From: Candidatus Sulfidibacterium hydrothermale
GTDB taxonomy: Bacteria; Bacteroidota; Bacteroidia; Bacteroidales; F082
Reading direction: 5' to 3'
Length of the DNA: 64,000 bases
NCBI RefSeq assembly: GCF_020149915.1
Contig: NZ_CP083760.1
Span: 2,232,001 to 2,296,000, forward strand
A program made the position numbers and the translations under genes. The notes below the pieces were generated by a model that saw only the letters and a program-made list of their open reading frames with translations, had not been told where the DNA came from and searched no databases. Positions 1-10,021 of the stretch are shown in pieces (within the stretch, counting starts at the first letter, position 1; each line of letters opens with the position of its first letter).

Positions 1-40
1 TGAAAAGTTTATCTCTTCCGAATTTCTCCTTTCCATTTAC

Positions 41-48
41 TACCTTTG
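41..48 (+). promoter_or_regulatory. Bacteroidota -7 promoter box
   Basis: TACCTTTG matches the TAnnTTTG -7 element of the Bacteroidota primary sigma factor and lies 23 nt before the ATG of the GroES-like gene. No clear TTG element is seen at the expected upstream spacing. Confidence 0.45.
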
Positions 49-71
49 CATCCGGAAAAACAACCGAATTT

Positions 72-443
72 ATGGAAAAGACAAACTGGCTGGAAAAGCT
101 GATTGTAGTAGGCGACAGGGTTTTGATACAGCCCAAATCGGAAAGCAGTAAAACCACCAGCGGACTTTATCTGCCGCCGGGATATAAAGAAAAAGAAGAA
201 GTACAAAGTGGTTACGTGGTAAAAACCGGACCGGGATATCCGATTCCGTTACCTTCTGACGGAGCAGACGAACCGTGGAAACCTAAAGAAGAACAAATCA
301 ATTATATCCCGTTACAGGCTCAACCGGGTGATCTGGCTATTTTTTTGAAAAAAGGAGCGGTGGAAATTCACTACCACAACCAAAAATATTATATCGTTCC
401 CCAGCACTCCATTTTGCTTTTGGAAAGGGACGAACTCGACTAA
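72..443 (+). CDS. GroES-like co-chaperonin family protein
   Basis: A 123-residue protein with the GroES beta-barrel pattern: an early DRVLIQP strand (about residues 15-21), a glycine/proline-rich mobile-loop-like stretch (SGLYLPPG, about 31-38), then GYVVKTGPG and a late GDLAIFLKKGAVEIHY segment. Canonical GroES is about 95 residues, so this is longer, with an insertion around residues 60-80. That fits the divergent GroES-like proteins of Bacteroidota rather than the housekeeping copy. No groEL lies next to it. The role is inferred from the fold: a possible co-chaperonin or GroES-fold protein in the cytoplasm. It converges on argS, leaving only about 20 nt between them. Confidence 0.75.
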   Translation: MEKTNWLEKLIVVGDRVLIQPKSESSKTTSGLYLPPGYKEKEEVQSGYVVKTGPGYPIPLPSDGADEPWKPKEEQINYIPLQAQPGDLAIFLKKGAVEIHYHNQKYYIVPQHSILLLERDELD

Positions 444-466
444 GGGAAGCTTTTCCCCCGTTTTTT
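444..466 (+). terminator. Weak hairpin terminator after GroES-like gene
   Basis: GGGAA, a 4-nt loop, TTCCC, then a short spacer and T6 just after the stop codon. The stem is short, so this is a weak call. Confidence 0.3.
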
Positions 467-2249
467 ACATTCTTTCGGGAAGCTGAATTCCAAGCAACCC
501 CATGGCCGATCGTAAAACCTGCGAAGTAAAATCAGACAGCAAAACCCTGAAATCGCGTTTGGCTGCATTTTCTTCTTTCAGGATGGAGTAATCGTGATAA
601 AACTGGTTGTATTCTTTAGCCAATTCGTAACTGTAATTGGCAATTTGAGCCGGGCTATAAGCTTTGGCCGCTGCTTTTACCGTTTGCGGAAAATCATATA
701 ACATCTGTAATAACGATTTTTCCTTTTTGGCCAATTCCAGGTTTTTATCCACTTCCTTTGGCGAAATACCGGATGCTTTGGCTTTCCGGATCACCGAACG
801 AATACGGGCATGGGTATATTGAATAAAAGAGCCCGTATTTCCGTTAAAATCAATGGATTCTTCCGGATTAAAAAGCATGGTCTTTTTCGGATCCACTTTC
901 AGGATAAAATATTTCAGTGCCCCCATTCCGATCATTTCCCACAACTGCCGCGACTCTTCTTCGGTAAAGTCATCAAATTTTCCTAACGTCTCCGAGGTTT
1001 TCTTTGCCGTAGCCGCCATTTCTTCCATCAAATCATCTGCATCCACGACGGTTCCTTCACGTGATTTCATCTTGCCATGCGGCAATTCCACCATTCCGTA
1101 CGACAGATGATAAATTCCGTCGGCCCAGCTTTTCCCCAGCTTTTTCAGAATCTTCTGTAATACTTCAAAGTGATAATTTTGCTCATTCCCCACTACGTAC
1201 ATCAGCGTTTGCGGATGATAATCATCATAACGCAACTGGGCAGTACCCAGGTCCTGGGTCATATAAACCGATGTTCCGTCAGCCCGCAACAGCAGTTTTT
1301 CATCCAGTCCTTCGTCCCGTAAATCACACCATACCGAGCCATCTTCTTTGCGGTAAAAAATTCCTTTTTCCAGGCCATCCTGCACCAGTGCTTTTCCCAA
1401 CAAATAGGTATCCGACTCATAATAGATCTTATCAAAATCGACTCCCATGCGCTTATAGGTAACGTCAAAACCGGTATAAACCCAACGGTTCATCTCTTCC
1501 CACAAACGGCGCACTTCAGGATCGCCTGATTCCCATTTTACCAGCATGGCCTTGGCTTCCTGTATCAGCGGAGCTTTTTGAGCGGCTTCTTTTTCATCCA
1601 TCCCGGCAGCCACCAGTTCGGCAATCTGTTTTTTATATTCTTTGTCAAAAAGCACATAAAAATCGCCTACCAGTTTATCGCCTTTTATCCCCGTATTTTC
1701 CGGTGTTTTTCCGTTACCCCATTTCTGCCAGGCCAGCATGGATTTACAGATATGGATTCCCCGGTCATTCACCAGATTAACTTTATACACTTTCCTTCCG
1801 TTGGCTTTTAAAATTTCGGCCACCGACCAACCCAATAAATTATTCCGCACATGTCCGAGATGCAACGGCTTGTTGGTATTCGGTGACGAATATTCGATAA
1901 CTACCGGAGGTTCATCATTTTCCGGTTGAAAACCAAATCTTTCACTGGAAGATGCTTCTTCAAAAAACTGTAACCAATAACGGTCTGAAACATCCAGATT
2001 CAAAAAACCTTTTATGACATTAAAACCGGTAATTTCATCCATTTCGCTCACCAAACGACTTCCCAATTCTTCGGCAGTAGCTTCCGGTGCTTTATGCGAA
2101 TAACGCAACAAAGGAAAAACTACCACGGTCAGATCGCCGTCAAACTCCGGGCGTGTTTTCTGTATCTGGAAATTTTCCGGTGCAATTTCCTGTCCGTACA
2201 ACGTTTTTACCGTTTGTGCCAGGGCTTCAGCCAGCTTCTTTTCTAACAT
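465..2249 (-). CDS. argS: Arginyl-tRNA synthetase
   Basis: Class I aminoacyl-tRNA synthetase that charges tRNA-Arg with arginine in the cytoplasm. At 594 residues it is the usual length. An N-terminal Add-1-like domain (about 1-100) precedes the catalytic Rossmann domain with SSPNTNKPLHLGH, where HLGH (130-133) is the HIGH motif. The second signature appears as KMKSR near residue 394, followed by EGTVV. The DALR-type anticodon-binding helical domain fills the last ~120 residues. The ATG at the high-coordinate end is preceded by a TAATTTTG promoter box. It is a stand-alone gene, divergent from the DUF3298 gene and convergent with the GroES-like gene. Confidence 0.97.
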   Translation of the reverse strand: MLEKKLAEALAQTVKTLYGQEIAPENFQIQKTRPEFDGDLTVVVFPLLRYSHKAPEATAEELGSRLVSEMDEITGFNVIKGFLNLDVSDRYWLQFFEEASSSERFGFQPENDEPPVVIEYSSPNTNKPLHLGHVRNNLLGWSVAEILKANGRKVYKVNLVNDRGIHICKSMLAWQKWGNGKTPENTGIKGDKLVGDFYVLFDKEYKKQIAELVAAGMDEKEAAQKAPLIQEAKAMLVKWESGDPEVRRLWEEMNRWVYTGFDVTYKRMGVDFDKIYYESDTYLLGKALVQDGLEKGIFYRKEDGSVWCDLRDEGLDEKLLLRADGTSVYMTQDLGTAQLRYDDYHPQTLMYVVGNEQNYHFEVLQKILKKLGKSWADGIYHLSYGMVELPHGKMKSREGTVVDADDLMEEMAATAKKTSETLGKFDDFTEEESRQLWEMIGMGALKYFILKVDPKKTMLFNPEESIDFNGNTGSFIQYTHARIRSVIRKAKASGISPKEVDKNLELAKKEKSLLQMLYDFPQTVKAAAKAYSPAQIANYSYELAKEYNQFYHDYSILKEENAAKRDFRVLLSDFTSQVLRSAMGLLGIQLPERM

Positions 2250-2286
2250 TTTATATCCTTATTAAACCAACGATTTATTGAACCGG

Positions 2287-2294
2287 CAAAATTA
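2287..2294 (-). promoter_or_regulatory. -7 promoter box for argS
   Basis: Read on the minus strand this is TAATTTTG (TAnnTTTG), 37 nt upstream of the argS start codon. No matching TTG element is obvious. Confidence 0.4.
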
Positions 2295-2532
2295 GAAAAA
2301 AAGTTCATCTTTCCGGAAAACAACAGACTGAAAGCCTGTTTCATCAATACGAATAAAAACCAACAAAAAAAAACGGATCCCTTTCTTCCGGCAGGAAATA
2401 TTTTAGCTCCGGCCTTTTTGAAAAAAACAAAACATCTTTTTCCTAAAGCAGAAAATATTTGTGACTGAAAAAAGTACGGCATCACCCGTGTCTCGACACG
2501 CAAAAAAGACAAAAAAACTTCTTTTGTTTCTC

Positions 2533-2562
2533 ATTGGTTCCCGCAATTTATTCCTACCTTTG
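2533..2562 (+). promoter_or_regulatory. Bacteroidota promoter (TTG-N18-TACCTTTG)
   Basis: TTG at 2534-2536 and TACCTTTG at 2555-2562, separated by 18 nt. The predicted transcript begins about 20 nt before the ATG at 2590. This decides the start of the downstream gene, because the upstream in-frame GTG at 2461 would lie outside the transcript. The rest of 2250-2532 shows only AT-rich sequence and the argS promoter. Confidence 0.55.
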
Positions 2563-2589
2563 GCAACGCAAGGTTTCTATTTTAAAACA

Positions 2590-3711
2590 ATGATTATCAA
2601 GAAATTATATTTCATACTTATTCTTTTTATTGCTTTTCCGGCAGGAAGTATAGCCCAACAAAAAACAGGGTACACCCACATGAAAGGAAAAGTGGGAAAT
2701 AACATTCCGGTGAACGGCAATTTTCAGCGTTCAGGTTCGCAGATGGAAGGAAATTATTCGTACAATCTATATGTAGATGACAGCCTGTTGCATTTGTCGC
2801 ATATCATTACGTTATATGGCGATATTGACAAACACAACCACGTTATTTTTAAACAGATTCAGGGCAATGATACCGCTCTATCCGGCCTGTTTACCGACCA
2901 CCGGTTTTCCGGCTCATGGTATGGACCCGACAGTACGGTTTTGCCATTTGACATGACCGAGCAATATGATAGTGGCAGTTTACCCATGCAGGTATATTAT
3001 TTGCATTCGGATAAAGAACTCTTCAGCAAAATACCCGGCAGCCCGACAGCTGAAATAGAGCTCACCCTGCTTTATCCGGAAGAAAACAGGAATATCCCCA
3101 AAGCGATAACCGATTCGGTCGTGAAATGCATTCAACAACAATTCTTTGGGATATTTCAACCGGAACAAACCCCACAGAACTTATTGTTACACAGCGAGAA
3201 AAACTTTTATCAGGAATTTACCGAGTTTAACAAAAACTGGAAAACAAACCGCAAGCAAGGCTTTAACCTGGAAAAAAAATCCCAAATGACCGTCGTTTTT
3301 AATGATTATCATCTGCTTTGTTTGCAATATAAAAAACGGGGCTATGCCGGACGGGGTAATCCGATGATTCATATTACCTACGATATTATTAATCTGAAAA
3401 ACGGCAAAAAACTTACTCCTGCCAATATTTTCTTCCCGGAAGCCGATACCGTCCTGAGGCAGCTTATCAACCAAAAAATCAGAGTGAATAATGGCCTGAG
3501 TGACACCATTTCTTTAAAAAAAGCCGGTTTTTATACCAATACGGTCCCCCTTACTCCAAATATAAAATTTACCGGAAACGGGATTACTTTTGTTTACAAT
3601 GTTTATGACATTGCCCCTCCGTCCTTTGGTATTCAAAAGGTTTTTTTGCCCTTTTCTGTAATCGGGAAATACATCCGTCCTGCATCGATAATGTTTCCAT
3701 TAAGCCGGTAG
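2590..3711 (+). CDS. Secreted DUF3298 (RsiV-like) domain protein
   Basis: A 373-residue exported protein. The N-terminus MIIKKLYFILILFIAFP...SIAQQ is a signal peptide. The C-terminal ~180 residues have the DUF3298/PdaC-type pattern: NDYHLLCLQYKK, then ITYDIINLKNGKKLTPANIFF, then a region ending VYNVYDIAPPSFGIQKVFLPFSVIGKYI, like the conserved end of that family (RsiV, deacetylase-associated domains). A longer frame opens at GTG 2461, but the promoter and signal peptide support ATG 2590. The molecular function is unknown; family members sit in the periplasm or on the cell surface. No operon partner is evident. Confidence 0.65.
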   Translation: MIIKKLYFILILFIAFPAGSIAQQKTGYTHMKGKVGNNIPVNGNFQRSGSQMEGNYSYNLYVDDSLLHLSHIITLYGDIDKHNHVIFKQIQGNDTALSGLFTDHRFSGSWYGPDSTVLPFDMTEQYDSGSLPMQVYYLHSDKELFSKIPGSPTAEIELTLLYPEENRNIPKAITDSVVKCIQQQFFGIFQPEQTPQNLLLHSEKNFYQEFTEFNKNWKTNRKQGFNLEKKSQMTVVFNDYHLLCLQYKKRGYAGRGNPMIHITYDIINLKNGKKLTPANIFFPEADTVLRQLINQKIRVNNGLSDTISLKKAGFYTNTVPLTPNIKFTGNGITFVYNVYDIAPPSFGIQKVFLPFSVIGKYIRPASIMFPLSR

Positions 3712-3724
3712 TTAAAAAGATGCT

Positions 3725-3747
3725 TTTTGTAGGCAGATCCTACAAAA
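3725..3747. other. Perfect stem-loop downstream of DUF3298 gene
   Basis: TTTTGTAGG / CCTACAAAA with a 5-nt loop (CAGAT), 13 nt after the stop codon. It could help terminate transcription, but no long T-tract follows on the + strand. Confidence 0.4.
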
Positions 3748-3863
3748 CACCTGATCATCCCTTTTGTAAATTACCATATTTCAGCTGTTTCCTGATTTTT
3801 TTATTCTATCCGCGAAATAAAAAAAAGCTTGTCTTTGTGTTTTAATTTTTAATCATTTATCCC

Positions 3864-3871
3864 TATCTTTG
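3864..3871 (+). promoter_or_regulatory. -7 promoter box for the 1982-aa gene
   Basis: TATCTTTG (TAnnTTTG). The nearest TTTG upstream is 26 nt away, longer than usual, so only the -7 box is supported. It implies a leader of about 125 nt before ATG 4002. Confidence 0.35.
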
Positions 3872-4001
3872 TGATGGAGTTACGGATTTTTTCGTAAAAA
3901 AAACAGCAAACCCTTTTTTCTTATAAAAGACATAAATCTTTATAAAACAATGAATTGCTCCATTAAGTCATTTCCATTTAATTCAACAAAGCCATATCAT
4001 T

Positions 4002-7000
4002 ATGAAAATAAAACTACTTTTTATTCTATTTATTCTTAGTGCATCTTTTGGAACAACTCAAGCTCAGGAACAAAGCCCAAAATCGCCTCCTACCTTTAAA
4101 CAAACCTATGCTGTTACTTTTGCCAATGGGGAAAAGGCCTTTTTATCCGGTTTCTTGGACAACATCGAACTTCAAAATAACACACCGGATCATTTGCAGC
4201 ATGCCTGGATTACAGGATTACCAAAAGACAGTATTCAAATTCGTTATAATGGCCCAGGAAAATTCAATCTCTATGTTTTAGATACACTGGTCGCACAATT
4301 TGAAATAATAAAAAAAGATGACAAGCTAACCTGTACCCTGCCCGACCGCATCACTTTACCTTTCAACTATGTTGTGTCAGCACCAGCCGGACAAAAAATT
4401 ACAATTTGTTCATTAGACGGGAAACCGGTTGCACATAAAACCGTTAATCAAAAAGGATTTCTGTTTTTCCAACAAGACAGTGCTTATTTTTCCAATAAAT
4501 TTTTATGCACCCATTTTCCCCACGGATTCACGCAAATCAAAGTTTTTGAACAACGAAAGGCTCCGTATGCTTTCCAATTGAAACAACATCTTATTCCGTT
4601 TAAACCAACAGACAAACCGATAAAAGCTGTTCTCCGGCAACACGGCCCGTCACAATACAACGAAAACATTGTTCACAATATCAAAAAAAATACTTTTTAT
4701 GCCATTACGTCCGTTGCTTTTCACCTGAATGGAGAAAAATATCCCTGGCTGCTTATTTATGATGCCGGAGAAGACAAAAGTACCGCTCAGGAAATCCCGG
4801 TTACCGGAAACCGGAAAGCCCTGGCTACCGACATCTTTTTGAATGACAAAGGTAATCCCGTAATTGTCATTTCCCAGCAAGACCCGAAAACTTACGATTA
4901 CTCAAACATCTTCTACCTTTTATCAGAAAATAACACACTGGAAAAAACCCATTATCCGGAATATCCCCGCTACCGGTTCAAAAATTTTGTTGTGGATGGC
5001 GGCAGCTGGATTATTCCTACTTATCATGGTATTGCACTCACCCCGGGAGCACATACTTTTAAAGTACGGTGCACCGACAAAAACGGAACAGTAAAAACTT
5101 CTTTTGAGTCATTTGAGGTACTGTTTCAACCCAAACAAAAATATTTTTACCAGATAGTAAAAACAGGCGATACCAGCCAACATTCCGGCACTTATTATCC
5201 GGACGGGATGGGAACCAAAGCTGCCGAATTTCGAAGCATGAACCTGAAAGAATGTGACTTATCGGTAGACGGTAGTGCACCGATACCTTATTCTTACCAA
5301 GACCCGGACCGATTAAAAAGTATTGGGTATGCCGATTGGGAGAATGAAGCGGAAAAACAAAAAGCACTGGAAAATGTTCCGGTCAGACCCGGCTTAGAAC
5401 CGGATGAAAATCCGTGGGGTAACGTCCTTACATTTTTTCCGTTTCAACACGTAACAGGACCTATTAACCTTTGGGAAGGACCTTTCCAGGAATTGAGATA
5501 CCAGCTCAAACAAATCAGCGGGAAATATCCTAACTGGTCGGAAGCCCGGAAGCACTGCGAAGACCCGGTAAAATACGATGACAAATATGTCTGTTATAAA
5601 GTCAAAATCGTTTCCGTTTGTCCGGAAAAGTATGATTACTCGATGGAGAATGGTAAAGCGGTTACCGACACAGCTGCTCTTTATTGCAAAAAAGGCAAAA
5701 AAGCGGTTTATATGCCCCACGGGCAAAATATTCTGCTGGTCATTTCTGCTCCGGGATACCGCGCTCAAACCATCGAATTAAGCAAAAAAGACTTACAAGT
5801 TTCTGACATCCACCTTAACGGAACCGTTTCCGGTCCTGACCGGAAACCGATAAAAGGAGCCAAAATACTGCTTGTCGGACAACATTCTTCTTTTGTTACT
5901 GACAGCACCGGACATTACACCCTTACCGGCAAAGCCCACGGCAATGAACCATACACCGAAACCATTAATGTATCCCTTGAACCTATAGGAGTTGAAGTTT
6001 TCAACGATACACTTGGAATGGCTGACACAATAAAATATTTTGGTATTGTAGCCGATGGATTCAGCACACTAAAACTCCACATAAAATTAAACGGTATTGA
6101 TCCTGCTACGGTTGTGGTACGCCCACCCGAGCTGGGAAATTTTATTACTTCTGATTCCGGACATCGTGCTTTGGTATTTCAAAACCAACAAGCTACACTT
6201 GAATATGTACCCCCTGCTTACCTTCGTTATTACAATTTAAACAAACAACTTGATATTGATGAGGCTTACAAAGGAAATCACGGAATGTCAGGAAATATTT
6301 GGGGAGCCGAAGTTCCGGTTTCCATTGCTTATGAAGACAAAGACGGAAATCCCGGAACCATGCTTTTCAACATCATGGTAGTTCGCCCCCCGGTGATGCT
6401 CATTCATGGTTTTACCGGAGACGAAAAAACCTGGGAACATCTGGCCGTACAATTACGAAATGACAAATTTGACGCCATCATCCGTGAATATTACAAAGGG
6501 CCTATAGAAACCTCTGCCATTGAAAATCAAGCACAAAAGCTGAATCGCTACATTAGCGAATTACAGCACGTTTATTTTAAAAATCACATTCTGCTCAACC
6601 GGGTGGATATTGTGGCCCACAGTATGGGCGGACTCATCAGCCGATACTACATCAGCAACATGCCTAAATACGGCAAAAAAGCCGGAATTGTCATTCCTTA
6701 TGATGTGAAGCTTTCGCGAAAACAACTGGCTGAAAACCGGTTTAAAGAGCCGGTGATCATCAACGATGTCCGAAAACTGATCATGGTAGGAACCCCCAAT
6801 CACGGGGCTTCGTGGATTGATGAAAAAATCGGGGCGTTGAATGCGCTGTTCTCTCAGGAACATCAGCTGGCTAATGAAGAATTACGTTATGATTCTCCTT
6901 TCCTTGCCCAGCTAAATGCAGGAGAAGCCGAAGGACGACATCTTGACCCCAATGTACAATATGCCGTTTTATACGGGTTACGGCGGCGTTCCCAATTATA

Positions 7001-9950
7001 TCCTTTTGACAACGTTCTGCATCCGGTAGAAACAGCTTTACGCAAACTGGTAAATGATGATGGTGTGGTTTCAAAACAATCAGCACAACTCAATGGGGTA
7101 ATGAGTTATCATTTCCCTGAAAATCTTGAAAAATATTCATACGGCTATCTTCACACACCGCTGCTGGCAAACCTCTGTGAAGGAGATGCGTCAATTACTA
7201 ATGATTCTTTGGTTTTCAGTAAAATAGAAGAATTATTACAGGAAGATATCCCACGTCTTCCTCTCAAAAACAGCCTGTCGGAAATATTCCGGGCCAAAGG
7301 CAGGGTTTATATGCGCTATTATGCGACTCAGCATTGGATTCCGGTTCGTACGCCCCTTTCTCCTGACAACATCAAAACACTTCCCTACAACTTCTGCCGG
7401 ATAAAAACCCTTAACGGAACGGCATCACTGGGATTTTTATTGAACGGACACCATTGGGGCACGCTTAATATCGAGCCAAATACTACAGTTTACTGTGAAA
7501 TGGCATCTCCGGAATTTGTCCGGATTTATTTACAACAGGGAAAAGCACGCTTTTTATCACGGAAACAAAACGGAAACAGCTTTGAAGTGGTCATGGGTGA
7601 TAAAACCGGTGAAAAATGGTATGCTTTTAACCCCAAGGCAAGAGTAAAAGATTTAAATACCGATTTTATTGTAGAGCACGACAGCATAACAGCTGTACAC
7701 TCTCTATCGGGCATCGTAATGATGACGGTGGATACAAACGCAAAAAGCAAACCGGTTTCAAAAACCATTGCTCCCCGTAAAGGATATCTTTATACTTCAT
7801 CCGGAAAACTTAAGGTTGACTTACTGCCCGATACCGGCTGGTGGACCCATATTGACACCACCTTTTTACCGGATGAACAAGCTGATACTCTTTCGTATGC
7901 CCTTCCAAAGAAATTGGTTCACATCCGGTTTACCACTCCTTATCTTCCGGTCGCCGGATTCTCTTCTTTACAAATCAAAATTGACCGGGACACCCTTCAG
8001 AAAGATTCTCTGCTTTCTTATTTCCGAACCATTGTCCGGCTATCCAATGCTTACGCATTACCTTTTGTTTCTATTACTAATCCGGACGGAACAACAGACA
8101 GCACCGGCACATACCAAACAGACATCACTTTACGTGAACCGAAAAATGAAGACATCCCCAATTTTGAAAAACTACCGTTAAAAGCCAAGTTTCACATTCA
8201 GCTGGTGCTTTCCGGTACACATCACGTGGTTTATGAGAAAGACACAGTACTTCCGCTTGGCATGACACTTTTATACGGACAAGTTACCGGTCCTGACGGG
8301 AAGCCACGATATCAACCTTCACCCCCTTATTTTTCCGGAGCCATTTACCATTTGTTAAGCCGTGCCGATACCAATGGACGATTTTACATTTTATTCAATA
8401 CGACCTCTTATCTTAATAATATTAAAAAGCTCTCGGATTATGCTTCATCGCCAGACCACCAACATTCTGTTTCGTTTGAACTTACATGGCCCAAAAACTG
8501 TACTTTTCCGTTGAATTACAAAATACCGGACAGCCTGCAAAAACAGTTTATTCCCGGAATGAAACTAAAAATCGGGAACCATGGTTACGTGGATCTTTTA
8601 ACTCCGGAAGAACAAGAACAACGGGTTAAACAAATGGCGACTTCATTTATCGGGGAAATGCACCTTAAGCCGGAAAACAAACAACAGCTTATTAACAAAC
8701 TTCATGCGTTGGAATGGATTTATAACGCAAAAGTAAAAACACCGGTTTATCTTGAAAAAGAAGGGAAAACACCGACTATGTCCATTCCTTTACCCAAACA
8801 GGTTTTCTGGAACAATGCTTTTTATGATACGACCGGGAATTCTTATGTCGGAATTTTCCAGGCCATCGGACAGTTCCTTGCCCAGGATTTATGCTTTGAC
8901 AAACAGAAAGCAGGTCACTCCATGCAGCATCAAAGCTCTAAACCTGCTCCAGACAGCATGTTAATACCCGGTTTCAACCCGAAAGACTACATCTCTTTTG
9001 AAAAAACAAATAGCCTATTTTTCCAAACGTTGATGGTAAACTTTTTAAAAAAACAAAACCATCCGTTCCTCACAAAATCATTGTATTCTTTCGTTCTTCT
9101 CAAAAAAGATCAGGAGCAGGAGCAAAATACCGGTGTACCCGCTTATTCCAACAGCAACAGGCAACTTCAGTTTTTGATTGCTTATTACCATTCATTTTAC
9201 AAAACCGATCCGGCCAAAGTTTATGCCGACTTTCTTTTAAACAAAAAACTGTATGAAACCTTTTCAGGCAATGGAATGCCGGCCATGACTTTTAAACAAT
9301 GGCTTATTTCTAAAAAAGCTTTTTATACAAATACATACTTTGTCCACACATCCGATCCTTTAACTTTTGCCCGGAAAGAGCATATCCTAACCGGTAATTT
9401 AAAAGCGATTCTTTTCCCCCAGTCAGAATTTTCGCAATGTTCACTGGAAATCAATGGAAAAAACATTACCGGTTTCGAACAGATTCCGGCCTTAACCATT
9501 GACACCGGACAACAGATAACGGTCATCCGTGGGAAATTCAGAATTCAAATACCGGCCCTGGGGGTTTATAAACTTGTGGACATTACCCCTGTTGCCCTGT
9601 CGAAAAAAGGAATCCCGGCCCGGTTTGAGATGAAAAACGATACGTTACTGTTACCTGTTTTAGGAAACTTTCATTTTTTGGCCCCCCTGACATTCAAAAT
9701 TCCGGCTGCTGTCATTCAAGCGCAAAGCAATAATTTTGTCATACGGCTTGACGGAAAACGAGCCGTCATTTCTGTCTATGAAGGTACTGTTACCGTAAAA
9801 AGTATAAAAGAAGAACTAACAGTAGCCAAAGGCCAATACATCTCGGTTGGCAAAACAGGAAATATCAGTAAAATCAAAGAAACCGCAAACCCTGACACTC
9901 AGGATACTGTTTTACTAAAAATACCGCCTGTTCCTTTTGAAACAAGATAA
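4002..9950 (+). CDS. Giant secreted alpha/beta-hydrolase (lipase-like) protein with FecR-like C-terminus
   Basis: A 1982-residue exported protein with signal peptide MKIKLLFILFILSASFGTTQA. Around residues 604-680 is a carboxypeptidase-regulatory-like beta-sandwich (LNGTVSGPDRKPIKGAKILL). A lipase/PGAP1-like alpha/beta-hydrolase core follows: oxyanion strand VMLIHGFTG (about 797-805), nucleophile elbow AHSMGG with Ser874, a probable acid in NDDG (Asp1019/1020) and a probable catalytic histidine in YLHTP (His1051). Long beta-rich segments continue to a FecR-like stretch near 1905-1960 (DGKRAVISVYEGTVTVKS). No T9SS sorting domain is evident at the C-terminus. It probably hydrolyses an ester or acyl bond outside the cytoplasm; the substrate is unknown. 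It ends at a strong bidirectional terminator and looks monocistronic. Confidence 0.7.
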   Translation: MKIKLLFILFILSASFGTTQAQEQSPKSPPTFKQTYAVTFANGEKAFLSGFLDNIELQNNTPDHLQHAWITGLPKDSIQIRYNGPGKFNLYVLDTLVAQFEIIKKDDKLTCTLPDRITLPFNYVVSAPAGQKITICSLDGKPVAHKTVNQKGFLFFQQDSAYFSNKFLCTHFPHGFTQIKVFEQRKAPYAFQLKQHLIPFKPTDKPIKAVLRQHGPSQYNENIVHNIKKNTFYAITSVAFHLNGEKYPWLLIYDAGEDKSTAQEIPVTGNRKALATDIFLNDKGNPVIVISQQDPKTYDYSNIFYLLSENNTLEKTHYPEYPRYRFKNFVVDGGSWIIPTYHGIALTPGAHTFKVRCTDKNGTVKTSFESFEVLFQPKQKYFYQIVKTGDTSQHSGTYYPDGMGTKAAEFRSMNLKECDLSVDGSAPIPYSYQDPDRLKSIGYADWENEAEKQKALENVPVRPGLEPDENPWGNVLTFFPFQHVTGPINLWEGPFQELRYQLKQISGKYPNWSEARKHCEDPVKYDDKYVCYKVKIVSVCPEKYDYSMENGKAVTDTAALYCKKGKKAVYMPHGQNILLVISAPGYRAQTIELSKKDLQVSDIHLNGTVSGPDRKPIKGAKILLVGQHSSFVTDSTGHYTLTGKAHGNEPYTETINVSLEPIGVEVFNDTLGMADTIKYFGIVADGFSTLKLHIKLNGIDPATVVVRPPELGNFITSDSGHRALVFQNQQATLEYVPPAYLRYYNLNKQLDIDEAYKGNHGMSGNIWGAEVPVSIAYEDKDGNPGTMLFNIMVVRPPVMLIHGFTGDEKTWEHLAVQLRNDKFDAIIREYYKGPIETSAIENQAQKLNRYISELQHVYFKNHILLNRVDIVAHSMGGLISRYYISNMPKYGKKAGIVIPYDVKLSRKQLAENRFKEPVIINDVRKLIMVGTPNHGASWIDEKIGALNALFSQEHQLANEELRYDSPFLAQLNAGEAEGRHLDPNVQYAVLYGLRRRSQLYPFDNVLHPVETALRKLVNDDGVVSKQSAQLNGVMSYHFPENLEKYSYGYLHTPLLANLCEGDASITNDSLVFSKIEELLQEDIPRLPLKNSLSEIFRAKGRVYMRYYATQHWIPVRTPLSPDNIKTLPYNFCRIKTLNGTASLGFLLNGHHWGTLNIEPNTTVYCEMASPEFVRIYLQQGKARFLSRKQNGNSFEVVMGDKTGEKWYAFNPKARVKDLNTDFIVEHDSITAVHSLSGIVMMTVDTNAKSKPVSKTIAPRKGYLYTSSGKLKVDLLPDTGWWTHIDTTFLPDEQADTLSYALPKKLVHIRFTTPYLPVAGFSSLQIKIDRDTLQKDSLLSYFRTIVRLSNAYALPFVSITNPDGTTDSTGTYQTDITLREPKNEDIPNFEKLPLKAKFHIQLVLSGTHHVVYEKDTVLPLGMTLLYGQVTGPDGKPRYQPSPPYFSGAIYHLLSRADTNGRFYILFNTTSYLNNIKKLSDYASSPDHQHSVSFELTWPKNCTFPLNYKIPDSLQKQFIPGMKLKIGNHGYVDLLTPEEQEQRVKQMATSFIGEMHLKPENKQQLINKLHALEWIYNAKVKTPVYLEKEGKTPTMSIPLPKQVFWNNAFYDTTGNSYVGIFQAIGQFLAQDLCFDKQKAGHSMQHQSSKPAPDSMLIPGFNPKDYISFEKTNSLFFQTLMVNFLKKQNHPFLTKSLYSFVLLKKDQEQEQNTGVPAYSNSNRQLQFLIAYYHSFYKTDPAKVYADFLLNKKLYETFSGNGMPAMTFKQWLISKKAFYTNTYFVHTSDPLTFARKEHILTGNLKAILFPQSEFSQCSLEINGKNITGFEQIPALTIDTGQQITVIRGKFRIQIPALGVYKLVDITPVALSKKGIPARFEMKNDTLLLPVLGNFHFLAPLTFKIPAAVIQAQSNNFVIRLDGKRAVISVYEGTVTVKSIKEELTVAKGQYISVGKTGNISKIKETANPDTQDTVLLKIPPVPFETR

Positions 9951-9959
9951 CCATAAACC

Positions 9960-9994
9960 AAAAAGCCCCGATTCTTTCCAGATCGGGGCTTTTT
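9960..9994. terminator. Bidirectional rho-independent terminator
   Basis: A perfect 13-bp stem AAAAAGCCCCGAT / ATCGGGGCTTTTT with a 9-nt loop between convergent genes. It has A/T tracts on both sides and can end transcription of both the hydrolase gene and the ilv operon. Confidence 0.9.
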
Positions 9995-10021
9995 GATCAA
10001 AATAATTGGTATAATATTTAA

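Noticed and set aside
2461-2589. Longer GTG-started N-terminus for the DUF3298 protein
   Set aside because: A good promoter (TTG-N18-TACCTTTG) lies inside it, and the signal peptide begins at ATG 2590.
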